Of a stretch of DNA of 64,000 nt, positions 61,896 to 64,000 are shown piece after piece. Under the pieces are notes generated by a model. It did no database searches. It saw only the letters and a list, made by a program, of their open reading frames with translations, and was not told the origin of the DNA. The stretch comes from Ligula intestinalis (taxonomy: Eukaryota; Platyhelminthes; Cestoda; Diphyllobothriidea; Diphyllobothriidae). The stretch's first letter is position 1. Each line of letters starts with the position of its first letter. A program made the position numbers and the translations under genes. Where the stretch lies: assembly GCA_036362985.1 (NCBI GenBank), contig JAYGXS010000010.1, forward strand, positions 5,235,360 to 5,299,359. Reading direction: 5' to 3'.

Positions 61896-64000
61896 CACGC
61901 TCCGTGCGTTACGAAAACGCTATTTCATTTCTGACAGTGTTGTGAGATAGAACATTTTGGTAGATACTATTTTTAGTAGAAAAAGTATTTATTTCTTTGT
62001 TTTTAGGCAGGTGTTGCTAGAGTTGTGCATCTGGAACATTTAACAGCGGCAAGTGCGTAATTGCTGTGCGACAGGAGCGAGTATTTTGCGAAACTTGAAA
62101 AAACGATTGATCCGTATCTTGAAGAATTTCAGCAAATGCATGGTGAGACACAGTTCCCATGTTATTCATCTGGAGACCCAATATTGTCGCAATCAACAAA
62201 GGTGGACCAAGTCGTATTACAAACGATATTCTGCATGTATCCTATAAAACTTTTTGATCAAAATATTACACGAAAATAAATAAAGTCAACAGCAGGCTTA
62301 GGTAAGTTCTCAGCTGATTTAATTATCCGACTTCTTGAATATTTTGGGATATTTTTAACATATACTGTTTTTCCATCATATCAAATGAGCGAACGTCAAA
62401 TATATTTGAAAGCATGATTAAACCGTTGAATAAACTGTTCCGCACCTAGCTCAGGAATAGGCTTTTAAGTGATAAAACGTGTTTTTTTGTGAAATGTCAC
62501 CAAAATGTGCAATTATTGCGGACTTACTGCTGTTTCAATAGGTTCTCCGAATGTGTATGCAGTCGTGCGTTCTCTACAGTTGACTGCTGTAGCCCTATTT
62601 ATATAAAAAGGTAGGGCAAAACCCAGCCAGAATTCTCCAACTAACTGCCAGTCATGTTAAACTTACATTTCGCCCCAAATAACAATGATATTCTGTCTAT
62701 GGTTCAAATCTTGATTTATTACATTCGAGGAAAGTCACTCTACGGTTGAAAACAACATGCTTTGGGTAAATAAACTCTGCTCGATAAGAAAATCCATAAT
62801 GATTGCAAAACAGTGTGCGCTTCTGTCTCTATAACTAATTCACTTGCAGTGTGCCATAGACAAAAAGGTTAAAAAAGAGCGAAAAACACAGAAGATTTCC
62901 GTACAAATATGCGAACAAGAATATGTAGAAAATGTGTGTTGTTAGGATGGCCTAGCATGCGAGTGACACAATGACATTCCGTGAAGTGAGCTCTACCGTA
63001 TGCTTCTATACGTTACCTGACCCGTGCAAGGAGAGAATGCAGTTGAATAGACGCCGCAAATTTATTGTCTTTGACAAATCCAACTGTCTTCGCATTTTTT
63101 CAATTCGTACCATGGCACAAATGCTTGAAGTCAAAGATCAGTTACATTTAGAGGTGACTGCGCAAGGTTCTGTATGCGGGCACCAAATCGATATGTCGTC
63201 TAGGAGATGATAGATCAACAGTCCAGATTCGAAGGCTGCGATGTAAATGATGGTTATGCAAATCATATGCCCGTTCAGATCGACAGTGCCATATTGGACC
63301 TTCCATCCTAGCCCATACCCAAGCCGTCCTTTAACCATCAGAAGCCATGTCACGTGTGGTTGTGTCGACAAACAGAGGGGTCCCCTAAATCGCTAGTCAA
63401 CCAAGACTGTGTTGGTGGACAGAAGTTAACTTCCAGAAGGCCGACGGAACCGATATTGCAATGGTACTGAAACTCTGTTTTGCGCCTCCTGCCACATGCG
63501 TGTGCTTGCCAAGTCAGTTCGAAAATATGTGTTGTTCACTGTGAAGCCTTCACTGCTGGGCCGTGCAGAAAGTCAGCCACTTAAACAAAGAACTGGTATT
63601 TCGCAGGTTCCTTTATTATCGTGCATCTGCTTACCTGTATACATAACAGTCGACATACTCTCAAATTTTTGTCTCCAAAATGCCTAGTGCGCATATGGCT
63701 GGAAGTTAATATTAGGACTACATCTTTGAGATTTCTAGTTTATTTTAGTATAGCAGTAACGTACCTTGCTAACTGATTACTTTGGCTATGTGCAGCGAGA
63801 ACCCAGATGTCGCCTATAACCTATAAGTAAGCAAAAGCTTGATACAATGCGTATGAGTCAAGGCTATGGCAAAGCCGCAACGAACGCATTACCAAATAAC
63901 TGAAATTCGTACGGCATGTATCCGCTTTTATACAGTGGATTGCATATCTGAAGATCAAAACAATGCAGTGAAGTATTTCACACAAATTTGAGATTGCTGA
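61896..64000. other. Right end of window, no supported gene
   Basis: Frames noted without family: 62061-62279 (+), with CDRSEYFAKLEKTIDPYLEE, and 62971-63210 (+). Either could be an exon of a gene that extends beyond the window. Confidence 0.4.

Noticed and set aside
1..64000. CRISPR arrays, operons or ribosome binding sites
   Set aside because: Spliced genes and eukaryotic retroelements throughout; the only array is the 368-bp satellite, which has no spacers.

Overview
This is eukaryotic nuclear DNA, almost certainly from a parasitic flatworm (Platyhelminthes, Neodermata). The grounds are spliced genes with short 5' and long 3' introns, a venom-allergen-like CAP gene, a dynein-light-chain gene of the flatworm type, a CsRn1-like Ty3/gypsy element, Penelope-like elements, CR1/RTE/Jockey-like LINEs, and a hammerhead-bearing satellite like those known in schistosomes. 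A diphyllobothriid-type tapeworm or a trematode would fit; species is inference. Most of the window is introns and decayed transposons; only three host genes could be supported.

Layout. 1-2377 is a 368-bp satellite array; each monomer carries a hammerhead self-cleaving ribozyme motif on the minus strand. 2378-14600 is transposon debris: a LINE with an inverted 5' half, a second LINE, a Ty3/gypsy element with both LTRs and a Penelope fragment inside it, and a LINE tail. 14819-35908 (+) is a complete COP9 signalosome subunit 1 gene (CSN1/GPS1): nine exons, 542 codons, all splice phases consistent. Its introns hold four copies of a dispersed repeat, gypsy integrase and Penelope fragments, an RTE-like LINE interrupted by a 3.5-kb PHD-finger LINE with a 13-bp target duplication, and a tRNA-like SINE. 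36457-38251 (-) holds the last two exons of a dynein-light-chain gene, convergent with CSN1. 38.3-48.5 kb shows no gene I can support. 49159-61115 (-) is a complete four-exon CAP/SCP-TAPS (venom allergen-like) gene of 330 codons, with a signal peptide and an unusual proline/glycine-rich repeated C-terminal tail; its introns hold Penelope fragments with hammerhead-bearing terminal repeats and pogo/Tc1-type DNA transposons. 61.2-64 kb is mostly unassigned.

How it fits together. CSN1 is a nuclear/cytosolic housekeeping gene (cullin deneddylation), the CAP protein should be secreted, and the dynein light chain is a motor or tegument component; they are neighbours, not a pathway. The most notable theme is self-cleaving RNA: two sequence-unrelated repeat classes (the satellite and Penelope terminal repeats) both encode hammerhead folds, the Penelope ones in three copies with conserved stems and the same AUU cleavage triplet.

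Exon boundaries were read by eye from GT/AG sites, phase continuity and resemblance to the known protein families; no database search or RNA evidence was available.
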